DNA of 48,954 bases from Bacteroidota bacterium (GTDB lineage: Bacteria; Bacteroidota; Bacteroidia; AKYH767-A; OLB10), in NCBI GenBank assembly GCA_024643795.1, contig JAHEMF010000017.1, positions 1-48,954 on the forward strand, in the 5' to 3' direction. Below the pieces are notes generated by a model. That model was given only the letters and a program-made list of their open reading frames with translations, ran no database searches and was not told where the DNA came from. Positions 1-6,392 of the stretch are shown piece after piece. The first letter of the stretch is position 1. Each line of letters begins with the position of its first letter. The position numbers and the translations under genes were made by a program.

Positions 1-459
1 GTGTTTTATGCTGTTGATATAAATAAAGAATTCACTGACATTTATGAAGAATCAACAAAAAGGCGCAGAACTGAATTTTCCGGTTTCAGGTTAAGACAAC
101 AAGTTCAGATCGAATCTCATGAAGTAGATAATGTAGAAGGGGTTTCACGTCAGGTCACCGAACTTATCAATCAGGGTGTGGAGTTTTATTCCAATGCACC
201 TGAATATTATTACACAAAGCTGGCGTCATTAAAGATTGAAATGATCGCTGAAGCTACTCAGGATGCCCGTGAACGGGCCGAGAAAATTGCCGAGAATGCA
301 GGTGGGGAATTAAGCGAACTTTCCAATGCGAGCATGGGGGTATTCCAGATCATTGCCCAAAACTCTTCTGAAGATTTTAGCTGGGGAGGTTCTTTTAACA
401 CTTCTTCCAAAAAGAAGACAGCAACCATTACCATGCGGCTTCAATACCAGATTAACTAA
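1..459 (+). CDS. SIMPL (DUF541) domain protein, C-terminal part
   Basis: The window opens inside this gene, so the 5' end is missing; the GTG at base 1 is only an in-frame codon, not a supported start. The visible 152 residues end with the pattern of SIMPL/DUF541 proteins: a segment in which the Ala/Glu/Arg-rich helix DARERAEKIAENAGGELSEL is followed by a short strand and a C-terminal TATITMRLQYQI strand. Family members are envelope-associated proteins of about 230 residues with no defined reaction, so roughly the first third is absent. The gene is followed by 122 non-coding bases before the next gene, which has its own promoter element. Family assignment is from recognisable motifs; the cellular role is unknown. 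Confidence 0.75.
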   Translation: MFYAVDINKEFTDIYEESTKRRRTEFSGFRLRQQVQIESHEVDNVEGVSRQVTELINQGVEFYSNAPEYYYTKLASLKIEMIAEATQDARERAEKIAENAGGELSELSNASMGVFQIIAQNSSEDFSWGGSFNTSSKKKTATITMRLQYQIN

Positions 460-550
460 AAATAATTCCATAATTTTTTCCCGCACACTATTAGGCTTTT
501 AAACTAAAAGTTATATTTTTTGGCAGGTTTTTTTATTGCCAATTATCTTC

Positions 551-558
551 TATTTTTG
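551..558 (+). promoter_or_regulatory. Bacteroidota -7 promoter element TATTTTTG
   Basis: Exact match to TAnnTTTG, 23 bases before the ATG at 582. No TTG sits at the usual 19-21 base spacing upstream; the nearest one, at 520-522, is 28 bases away. The element overlaps the palindrome at 553-572. Confidence 0.5.
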
Positions 559-572
559 GTTATAACCAAAAA
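553..572. promoter_or_regulatory. 20-bp perfect palindrome over promoter, likely operator
   Basis: TTTTTGGTTA is followed directly by its exact reverse complement TAACCAAAAA. It covers the -7 element and the expected transcription start of the cytochrome lipoprotein gene and ends 10 bases before its ATG. That position is typical of a repressor site. A second, looser inverted pair (TTGGCA at 520-525, TGCCAA at 537-542) lies just upstream. Confidence 0.5.
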
Positions 573-581
573 CAAAACACC

Positions 582-1193
582 ATGAAAACTTCATTAAAAC
601 TGGCCGTGACGCTTATCGTTACAGCCCTATCCTTTTCCATATATTCATGTGGAAATCAGGCTACTACTGAGCAGGAAGAAATGCCCGCAGATATGAAACC
701 TCAGGAACCTACCCAGGAAGAGTTAATTGCATTAGGTGAATATAAAGTCACAACAATGGGTTGCCATGACTGTCATTCTCCAAAGATCATGACCCCTGAA
801 GGACCTATGCCTGATCCTGAAAGGCTTTTGAGCGGACACCCCGCAGATGAAACACTGCCTGCATCAGACCCAAAACTTACAGCACCGGGAGCCTGGATAC
901 TAATGAATCAAAGCATTACAGCATTCGTTGGCCCCTGGGGAACTTCTTATGCCCGCAACCTCACATCTGACCCATCAGGTTTAGGTAACTGGACAGAAGA
1001 GAATTTTAAGATCGCAATTACAGAGGGCTGGTATAAAGGTATTCGTGATGGAAGAAGATTATTACCGCCAATGCCATGGCCAAACATGAGAAATCTTTCC
1101 GACGAAGATGTACATGCTATGTTTGTTTATTTACAATCTACAAAACCTATCAGCAATATGGTACCTGAACCATTGCCGCCGGCAGGAAGCTAA
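582..1193 (+). CDS. monoheme cytochrome c lipoprotein
   Basis: This is a 203-residue exported lipoprotein. The signal peptide runs to the lipobox cysteine C23 (sequence IYSC), after which an acidic, proline-rich linker leads to one CxxCH haem motif, CHDCH at residues 61-65. The C-terminal PPMPWPNMRN segment can supply the axial methionine, and the DEDVHAMFVYLQSTKPI helix is typical of class I cytochrome c domains of the kind paired with dehydrogenases. It would carry electrons at the periplasmic membrane face; its partner is unknown. The gene stands alone: it has its own -7 element and palindrome upstream and a strong terminator just after the stop. An intermediate-length single-haem domain is clear; the donor and acceptor are not. 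Confidence 0.85.
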   Translation: MKTSLKLAVTLIVTALSFSIYSCGNQATTEQEEMPADMKPQEPTQEELIALGEYKVTTMGCHDCHSPKIMTPEGPMPDPERLLSGHPADETLPASDPKLTAPGAWILMNQSITAFVGPWGTSYARNLTSDPSGLGNWTEENFKIAITEGWYKGIRDGRRLLPPMPWPNMRNLSDEDVHAMFVYLQSTKPISNMVPEPLPPAGS

Positions 1194-1203
1194 ATAATAT
1201 TTC

Positions 1204-1231
1204 TCCCCCTCATCAGAGGGGGATTTTTTTT
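1204..1231 (+). terminator. rho-independent terminator
   Basis: A perfect 8-bp stem (1204-1211 with 1216-1223), an ATCA loop and a run of eight T. It lies 10 bases after the cytochrome lipoprotein stop codon. Confidence 0.9.
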
Positions 1232-1261
1232 GAACTTTTCATACGACAGAATGTTACTTTG
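1229..1261 (+). promoter_or_regulatory. possible promoter of the pirin gene
   Basis: TTTG at 1229-1232 and TTACTTTG at 1254-1261 are 21 bases apart, the usual Bacteroidota -33/-7 spacing. The -7 box has one mismatch to TAnnTTTG. The -33 part lies in the T run of the preceding terminator. The predicted start is about 15 bases before the ATG at 1282. Confidence 0.4.
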
Positions 1262-1281
1262 CCCTACAAACATTGTACAAA

Positions 1282-2004
1282 ATGAAAACTTTAATTCACA
1301 AAGCAGAATCACGGGGTCATGCAGATCATGGATGGCTGAATTCATACCATACTTTTTCATTTGCAGGTTATCATGATCCGGAGCGTATGCATTTTGGAGT
1401 ACTAAGAGTATTAAACGATGATACGGTGGATGGTGGCATGGGCTTTGACACTCATCCTCACAATAACATGGAGATAGTGAGTATTCCACTGGAAGGAGAT
1501 CTTGAACATAAAGACAGCATGGGAAATGTTACCATAATTAAAAAGGGTGATATCCAGGTTATGAGTGCGGGAACCGGGGTTTATCACAGCGAGTATAATA
1601 AGAATGCTGACCTTCCGGTGAAGTTTTTACAGATATGGATCTTCCCGAATAAAAAAAATGTAACACCCCGGTACGATCAGAAAAGTTTGAATCCTGCAAA
1701 CAGAAAAAACCGGCTACAGCAAATTCTTTCAAATGATCCAAATGATGACGGAGTCTGGATCTATCAGAATGCATGGTTTTATTTAGGTGATTTTGATAAC
1801 GAATTAAGTGTTGCCCATAGCTTGCATAGTAACGCAAATGGCATATACGCTTTCATACTTGAAGGTGCATTTGAGATCAATGGCACTGATTTAGCAAAAA
1901 GAGATGGCATAGGAATTACAGAATGTTCACAAATTACCATTCATTCGAAAATGGATAAGAGCTCCATCTTACTTATGGAAGTCCCTATGCAATTAACTCC
2001 ATAA
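1282..2004 (+). CDS. pirin family protein (YhhW-like)
   Basis: This 240-residue bicupin protein closely resembles E. coli YhhW, which has quercetin dioxygenase activity in vitro. The metal ligands expected from YhhW are all present: H58 and H60 in THPHNNMEI, then H102 and E104 in YHSEY. The N-terminal HADHGWLNSYHTFSF and the SAGTGVYHSEYN block are family signatures. The ATG at 1282 is preferred to an in-frame TTG at 1273 because it gives the usual N-terminus and fits the promoter at 1229-1261. The protein is cytoplasmic, with no signal peptide. It is followed after 38 bases by the ClC gene on the same strand. The natural substrate is unknown. Confidence 0.9.
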   Translation: MKTLIHKAESRGHADHGWLNSYHTFSFAGYHDPERMHFGVLRVLNDDTVDGGMGFDTHPHNNMEIVSIPLEGDLEHKDSMGNVTIIKKGDIQVMSAGTGVYHSEYNKNADLPVKFLQIWIFPNKKNVTPRYDQKSLNPANRKNRLQQILSNDPNDDGVWIYQNAWFYLGDFDNELSVAHSLHSNANGIYAFILEGAFEINGTDLAKRDGIGITECSQITIHSKMDKSSILLMEVPMQLTP

Positions 2005-2042
2005 GATCTCTCATTGTCCTATTTTGATTAAATTGGGCACCC

Positions 2043-3419
2043 GTGAGAAATATTCTGGAGTCAAAGCAGGTTAAGGCCATCCGGTCCTTCTTAAAGCAGA
2101 CCTTTGAAAGGATCAAAAATGAAAGGATCAAGCACAATATGATGCTTGCCATTCCTTTCTGGATCGCCAGTGCGCTTACCGGGCTTTTAGCTGTATTCTA
2201 TGCCAAAGTCTTCGCCCTTGTAGAAGACCTTTCGCTGGCCGTTCTTCACGGCGATCCATACATGATCTTTATTATGGCTCCATTATGTTTCCTTGCAGGG
2301 GGCTGGATCGTCAATCGCTTCTCTCCTTTTGCCAGAGGTAGTGGTATACCGCAGGTAATGGCTGCCATTGACCTTGCCGAACCCTCAACTTTGAGAAAAG
2401 TTGACAGATTTCTGGGGCTCAAGGTCATCTGGGTAAAAATCGTGTCAAGCCTCACCATGTTATTTGGTGGCGCGGCAATTGGCCGTGAAGGCCCTACCAT
2501 ACAAATAGCAGCTTCGGTGTTCCGTCTGGTGAATCGCGTAATACCTTCCGACTGGCCAAAAGTATCGAGCCGTAATATGGTTACAACTGGGGCTGCAGCC
2601 GGACTTGCGGCGGCATTCAACACTCCACTAGGAGGGATTGTATTTGCTGTTGAGGAACTTTCAAAAACACATATCAGCTTTTTCCGCACTGCCCTGTTCT
2701 CTGCAGTTATTATTTCAGGGTTAACCGCACAAGCATTTCTGGGTCCATACTTATATCTGGGCTACCCCAAAGTGGCCGACCTGTCATGGTATATCATGGG
2801 CGTAGTTATTCTGGTTGCCATTTTATCAGGACTAGGGGGGGCATCATTTGGACTATTCATTATCAGGGCAATTGAATTCCGACTGAAATTAAAAAAACGG
2901 TATCAGTACCTCTATCTTTTCCTGTGCGGACTTACTATTGCTCTTCTCAGTTATTTCGTTAGTGATGTCGTTACAGGATCTGGGAAAGAAACCATTTCTG
3001 CTTTGCTCTTTTCAGATGATAAAACTTCTGACATAAAGTTTTTCTTCCTGCGCTTTATAGGACCGCTGGTATCCTTTACTGCAGGTGGTGCTGGCGGTGT
3101 TTTTGCCCCCTCACTGGCTACAGGCGCAACTATTGGTGGTATGGCCGCAGATTGGTTCAACCTTCAGTCTTCTGATGCAAATATGGTTATCCTTGCGGGG
3201 ATGGTTGGATTCCTCACAGGTGTTACACGTACACCTTTTACTTCTTCAATTCTCGTACTTGAAATGACCGATAGACATTCTGTGATCTTCTATCTGATGC
3301 TTGCAGGGATGGTTGCAAGCGTGGTTTCTCTATCTATTGACAGACGATCTTTTTACGAACATCTTAAAAGAGAATTTATCCGTAGTGCTATTGATCAGCC
3401 TAAAACAAAAGGGAAATAA
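2043..3419 (+). CDS. ClC family chloride channel/transporter
   Basis: This 458-residue multi-pass inner-membrane protein moves chloride, probably in exchange for protons. The ClC signatures are intact: GSGIP (residues 99-103), GREGP (147-151, with gating glutamate E149) and GGVFAP (351-356). FNTPLGGIVFAVEEL ends in E204-E205, matching the paired glutamates of E. coli ClC-ec1, one of which is the internal proton-transfer residue. That favours an exchanger over a pure channel. There is no C-terminal CBS pair. The start is a GTG; the first internal ATG would remove the cytoplasmic N-terminal helix. The gene ends three bases before a convergent gene, with no visible terminator. Confidence 0.93.
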   Translation: MRNILESKQVKAIRSFLKQTFERIKNERIKHNMMLAIPFWIASALTGLLAVFYAKVFALVEDLSLAVLHGDPYMIFIMAPLCFLAGGWIVNRFSPFARGSGIPQVMAAIDLAEPSTLRKVDRFLGLKVIWVKIVSSLTMLFGGAAIGREGPTIQIAASVFRLVNRVIPSDWPKVSSRNMVTTGAAAGLAAAFNTPLGGIVFAVEELSKTHISFFRTALFSAVIISGLTAQAFLGPYLYLGYPKVADLSWYIMGVVILVAILSGLGGASFGLFIIRAIEFRLKLKKRYQYLYLFLCGLTIALLSYFVSDVVTGSGKETISALLFSDDKTSDIKFFFLRFIGPLVSFTAGGAGGVFAPSLATGATIGGMAADWFNLQSSDANMVILAGMVGFLTGVTRTPFTSSILVLEMTDRHSVIFYLMLAGMVASVVSLSIDRRSFYEHLKREFIRSAIDQPKTKGK

Positions 3420-3422
3420 CTA

Positions 3423-3734
3423 TTACTTGGAAGAAACTACTGGTGCGTTTGTCAGGTATTTATAAATAAGTTCCTTTTGTTGTTCATTGATCTCTGAACG
3501 CTCCTGCATCTCATCAATATTTTCTTTCCATGTATGATGATCATATTGAGTTGGCGTATATAACCTGTGACAGCTTCCACATTTACTTACATATATCCTC
3601 CTTCCTTCTACCAACTCATCATAGGTAGCTGTTGCAGTGGCATGTTCAGGTGCTGGTGTATATAAAGCAGAAGCACAACCGATAAAAAATACCGCCCCGC
3701 AAAAAAGTATGATGTACTTAAAATTATAAAGCAT
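3423..3734 (-). CDS. small monoheme cytochrome c lipoprotein
   Basis: A 103-residue exported protein with a signal peptide ending at the lipobox FIGC (C20) and a single haem motif, CGSCH, at residues 52-56. The following RLYTPTQYDHHTWKENIDEM block resembles small diheme-cytochrome-related domains, in which the methionine after W..I (about M75) is the likely second haem ligand. Its start overlaps the end of the upstream barrel gene by 11 bases, so the two are almost certainly co-transcribed and co-translated. The protein probably passes single electrons in the periplasm beside that barrel. The redox partner is not identifiable from the sequence. Confidence 0.8.
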   Translation of the reverse strand: MLYNFKYIILFCGAVFFIGCASALYTPAPEHATATATYDELVEGRRIYVSKCGSCHRLYTPTQYDHHTWKENIDEMQERSEINEQQKELIYKYLTNAPVVSSK

Positions 3735-4551
3735 AAGAAAATATCAATCGTGTTTGAAACTTTTCGTACTCAGTAGTAACTAAACCTGTGCCTGACTCAT
3801 TTTTTAAACCTGCTAGCTGAGGCATTAGCGTGAAATTTATCCAGATAGGTCCTTTTACATATGAGAATCCCGGTCCGGCAAATAATGCAGAATTTTCAAG
3901 CTCGCCATCATGAAACCCATTTTTTACAGCTGCCTCGAAACCAAGATTCCAATTGGTGTTAACATTGTAGCTTAATCCATAATAAACATCAAAACTAAAC
4001 TCAAGCTCATTTTCAATTTCCTGCTCCAATTGTCCGTTGTCGTTAACACTGGATTCTATTTCCGTTTCAAATTCAAGCTCAGAGACCAGATTAACAGCCT
4101 GTAAAACACGACCTATCTGTTTATCAAGGATCACCTTAAATTCTAACTCAATTTCATCTCCACTTACTCCAAGCTCCCCATATAAGGCAGACCCCATTTT
4201 ATTAGCAGACGCATCAGACAGTTTCCATTTCCATTCATTACTGAATCCCCAGTTGAATTTCGATTCAATTTGTTTCGATCCAATTTCATCATATGATTCA
4301 AATGTAGTTGAGCCGGCATTAAGATAAAAAGCAACTTGCAGATTCTTTGCTATGCCGAATTCGTATTCAACACGTGAATCCAATGCGCGATAGAATTGAT
4401 CTTTACCTGTCCTGAGTGTATTCCAAACTTCAATCTCCCGCTGTCCCTGGTTCAGAACAATACTTTGGTAAGTGTGTGTAAACAATCTGTCTTGTGCTGA
4501 AACCGATAATGTTATCAAGCACAGTGTTAAAAGTAAACCATGTTTCTTCAT
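3724..4551 (-). CDS. outer-membrane beta-barrel protein of unknown function
   Basis: A 275-residue protein with a clear signal peptide (MKKHGLLLTLCLITLSVSAQ) followed by alternating aromatic/polar segments typical of an outer-membrane barrel, ending in a C-terminal aromatic strand (TRLIFSYAL). The start at 4551 gives a clean signal peptide; an in-frame ATG at 4590 would add 13 residues and lies inside the predicted promoter. The middle is unusually acidic, with long Glu-rich strands around residues 125-180. The gene overlaps the cytochrome lipoprotein gene downstream by 11 bases, so the pair may act together in electron or metal handling. I do not recognise a specific family. The promoter and a 35-bp palindrome lie directly upstream. 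Confidence 0.7.
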   Translation of the reverse strand: MKKHGLLLTLCLITLSVSAQDRLFTHTYQSIVLNQGQREIEVWNTLRTGKDQFYRALDSRVEYEFGIAKNLQVAFYLNAGSTTFESYDEIGSKQIESKFNWGFSNEWKWKLSDASANKMGSALYGELGVSGDEIELEFKVILDKQIGRVLQAVNLVSELEFETEIESSVNDNGQLEQEIENELEFSFDVYYGLSYNVNTNWNLGFEAAVKNGFHDGELENSALFAGPGFSYVKGPIWINFTLMPQLAGLKNESGTGLVTTEYEKFQTRLIFSYAL

Positions 4552-4587
4552 TAATTTGATCTTAAAGTGTTTTTGAATTCGGGGCAA

Positions 4588-4595
4588 CAAATGTA
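4588..4595 (-). promoter_or_regulatory. -7 promoter element TACATTTG
   Basis: Exact TAnnTTTG match on the minus strand, placing transcription start about 30 bases before the ATG at 4551. No TTG is found at -33. That region is filled by the palindrome at 4594-4628. Confidence 0.55.
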
Positions 4596-4628
4596 AACAC
4601 TATTTAGAATGATTCTAAATAGTGTTTA
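4594..4628. promoter_or_regulatory. 35-bp perfect palindrome, likely operator
   Basis: Two exact 17-base arms around a single G at 4611. The core TTTAGAATGATTCTAAA (4603-4619) has the 7-1-7 geometry of Fur/PerR-family sites. It touches the -7 element and covers the -33 region of the barrel/cytochrome operon. A one-mismatch copy of the core occurs at 30576-30592. Confidence 0.6.
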
Positions 4629-4698
4629 TAAAAAATACCTTTCTATTGTTAGATATTGATACTCTGTTAGTTATGATGTTAAAAAAACAATACTCATA

Positions 4699-4714
4699 CA
4701 TGATGGACATCATG
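4699..4714. repeat. inverted repeat CATGATG-GA-CATCATG
   Basis: Perfect 7-2-7 dyad, which contains ATGATnnnnATCAT, a CRP/FNR-like 5-4-5 layout. It overlaps the stop of the possible 68-codon gene and lies about 150 bases before the barrel gene start. Confidence 0.35.
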
Positions 4715-4895
4715 AATTAGAAGGATTATACTGAAAATCAGTGTAGTTTGTCTGCACCGGAGATCTCATTTTAGAATGAATCTTATTCATATACATAATG
4801 GAAGTGTTTTTCTGCCCAATGAAATGCATAAGCATGATTGCCCAGATTGCGTAAAACATCCACGCCCATCCTGATTGAGGTGCTGCTTTATTCAT
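4710..4895 (-). CDS. possible small membrane protein
   Basis: A 61-codon reading frame from the ATG at 4895; an upstream in-frame ATG at 4916 would give 68 codons. The N-terminal half, SGWAWMFYAIWAIMLMHFIG, is a single aromatic-rich membrane segment preceded by a short polar stretch, and the C-terminal half is polar. It fills part of an otherwise empty 544-base gap, on the same strand as the barrel/cytochrome pair. I do not recognise the protein. No promoter element or ribosome site confirms it, so it may be a chance reading frame, although the single membrane helix is a favourable sign. Confidence 0.35.
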   Translation of the reverse strand: MNKAAPQSGWAWMFYAIWAIMLMHFIGQKNTSIMYMNKIHSKMRSPVQTNYTDFQYNPSNS

Positions 4896-5095
4896 AGTAC
4901 GTATTTTGAAAACCATCCTTGATCAATTCATACAAATCCATTCTATTACATTCGTGAACATATATTTTCAGATTGGTTAGTAGCTGTCAATTAAGTTAAT
5001 AAGAAACCTATTGGTGATTTTATGCTGAATGCTGCATTTACTCAATCTAATTGTTAATGGATAAGTTGAGTTGATAATTAGTATTTTTATGCCAT
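4896..5095. other. intergenic region, no clear gene
   Basis: A/T-rich DNA between the possible small gene (-) and the K+ channel gene (+). A 7-of-8 match to the -7 element (TATTTTTA, 5082-5089) ends 6 bases before the channel ATG, which would give almost no leader. I see no other supported feature. Confidence 0.4.
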
Positions 5096-5896
5096 ATGGA
5101 TATCATCAACAGGAAGAAATTATTTGAGATCATTTTTGGCACCGAAACAAGAGCGGGCAAACGTTTTGATCTTGTAATATTATGGTTGATCATCATAAGC
5201 GTTCTGGTTGTGATGATAGAGAGTATTAGTTCAATTGAACATCAATTCAGTTCACTTTTTAAATACATTGAATGGTTTTTTACCATAATATTCTCCATTG
5301 AATATTTGCTGAGAATATATGTACACCCGAAACCTCTCAAGTATATATTTTCTTTTTGGGGAATTGTTGATCTTCTTTCAATAATTCCTACATACCTCAG
5401 CTTGATTTTTGCCGGCACCCATTATCTTGCATCCATCAGGATCTTACGCCTGCTGAGAGTATTCAGAATATTAAAACTAGGCCGCTATTTTACCGAGTCA
5501 CAGGTATTAGGAAGGGCATTACTTTTAAGCTCTTATAAGATCTCAGTATTCATGTTGAGTGTTGTATTGATTGTAATTATAATGGGCTCCATTATGTATG
5601 TTGTTGAAGGTGGTAAAAACGGGTTTGATAGCATTCCAAACAGTATATATTGGGCTATCATTACTATAACTACTGTCGGCTATGGCGATATAGTTCCGGG
5701 AACTCCATTAGGCAAGATCATTTCATCCATAATAATGATTATGGGTTACTCTATTATAGCTATTCCTACCGGGATCATCTCAGTTGAGATCTCGAAAGCT
5801 ACAAGAGAGGATGAAAGCAAAAACTGTCCGTCATGCAATGCTAAAAAATTGGCTCCTGATGCACGGTTTTGCCATCAATGTGGTAAGCCTTATTAG
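5096..5896 (+). CDS. voltage-gated-type potassium channel with C-terminal zinc ribbon
   Basis: A 266-residue six-helix ion channel of the inner membrane. Segment S4 carries regularly spaced charges (R115, R118, R121, R124, K127, R130) as in voltage sensors. The pore helix and selectivity filter read TTVGYGD (192-198), the potassium signature. After S6 the short cytoplasmic tail ends in a four-cysteine zinc ribbon (C244, C247, C259, C262; CPSC...CHQC), in place of the RCK or cyclic-nucleotide domains common in bacterial K+ channels. The gene starts a same-strand group of envelope and stress genes. The channel assignment is firm; regulation through the zinc ribbon is inference. Confidence 0.9.
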   Translation: MDIINRKKLFEIIFGTETRAGKRFDLVILWLIIISVLVVMIESISSIEHQFSSLFKYIEWFFTIIFSIEYLLRIYVHPKPLKYIFSFWGIVDLLSIIPTYLSLIFAGTHYLASIRILRLLRVFRILKLGRYFTESQVLGRALLLSSYKISVFMLSVVLIVIIMGSIMYVVEGGKNGFDSIPNSIYWAIITITTVGYGDIVPGTPLGKIISSIIMIMGYSIIAIPTGIISVEISKATREDESKNCPSCNAKKLAPDARFCHQCGKPY

Positions 5897-5909
5897 ATAT
5901 AGTTGAAAT

Positions 5910-5923
5910 ATGATAAATATCAT
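5910..5923. promoter_or_regulatory. inverted repeat ATGATA-AA-TATCAT
   Basis: Perfect 6-2-6 dyad, 65 bases before the DUF1508 ATG, matching ATGATnnnnATCAT like the site at 4699-4714. It resembles CRP/FNR-type sites (TTGATnnnnATCAA) but differs at the outer base of each half. Confidence 0.35.
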
Positions 5924-5987
5924 TGAGTATCTTAAGATTCTTTAATAATATAGACACTGAATAATTAACATCTAAAAAAATATTATC

Positions 5988-6320
5988 ATGGGTAAATTTA
6001 TTGTTAAGAAAGACAAAAAAGGAGAATTCCGTTTTAATTTGCACTCTCCAAATGGTCAGGTGATTTTAACCAGTGAAGGTTATACTACAAAGCACTCCTG
6101 TTTGAATGGTATTGAATCTGTGAAAAATAATGCTGTGGAACGGATGAAATTTGATCAGACCACTTCCAGTAACGGCAAATTTTACTTTAATCTGCATGCA
6201 GCCAACGGAGCTATAATTGGAACAAGCCAAATGTATGAATCCAAGCAATCTTGTGAGCATGGCATTGAGAGTGTAGCTTCAAATGCTCCAATTGCTGAAA
6301 TATCAGATGAATCCAACTAA
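5988..6320 (+). CDS. DUF1508 (YegP-like) tandem-repeat protein
   Basis: A 110-residue protein made of two copies of the DUF1508 unit. The first runs about 2-50 (KGEFRFNLHSPNGQVILTSE...SCLNGIESVKNN) and the second about 55-103 (NGKFYFNLHAANGAIIGTSQ...SCEHGIESVASN). This two-repeat arrangement is that of E. coli YegP, a small cytoplasmic protein often seen in stress-linked contexts but with no established reaction. An inverted repeat lies 65 bases upstream and a terminator directly follows, so it is probably a single-gene unit. Family is certain from the repeats; function is unknown. Confidence 0.92.
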   Translation: MGKFIVKKDKKGEFRFNLHSPNGQVILTSEGYTTKHSCLNGIESVKNNAVERMKFDQTTSSNGKFYFNLHAANGAIIGTSQMYESKQSCEHGIESVASNAPIAEISDESN

Positions 6321-6344
6321 ACTTGATATTTTCAATTACTTTTT

Positions 6345-6372
6345 GGCAGCCGTTATGGCTGCCTTCTTTTTA
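6345..6372 (+). terminator. rho-independent terminator
   Basis: GGCAGCC (6345-6351) pairs with GGCTGCC (6357-6363) around GTTAT, followed by TTCTTTTTAT. It ends the DUF1508 transcript. Its tail runs into the promoter of the next gene. Confidence 0.85.
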
Positions 6373-6378
6373 TATTTG
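6371..6378 (+). promoter_or_regulatory. -7 promoter element TATATTTG
   Basis: Exact TAnnTTTG match, 14 bases before the MscS gene ATG at 6393. A TTTG at 6342-6345 is 25 bases upstream, slightly too far for a standard -33. Confidence 0.5.
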
Positions 6379-6392
6379 ATTCAAAATATCTG

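Noticed and set aside
520-542. TTGGCA ... TGCCAA stem with an 11-base loop before the cytochrome gene
   Set aside because: Short arms and a long loop; not strong enough as a terminator or operator on its own.
1190-1489. 99-codon minus-strand reading frame
   Set aside because: Crosses the terminator at 1204-1231 and the pirin start; no supporting signal.
2246-2689. 147-codon reading frame on the minus strand
   Set aside because: Lies wholly inside the ClC gene, with no family motif; it is the reverse-strand image of a strongly conserved gene.
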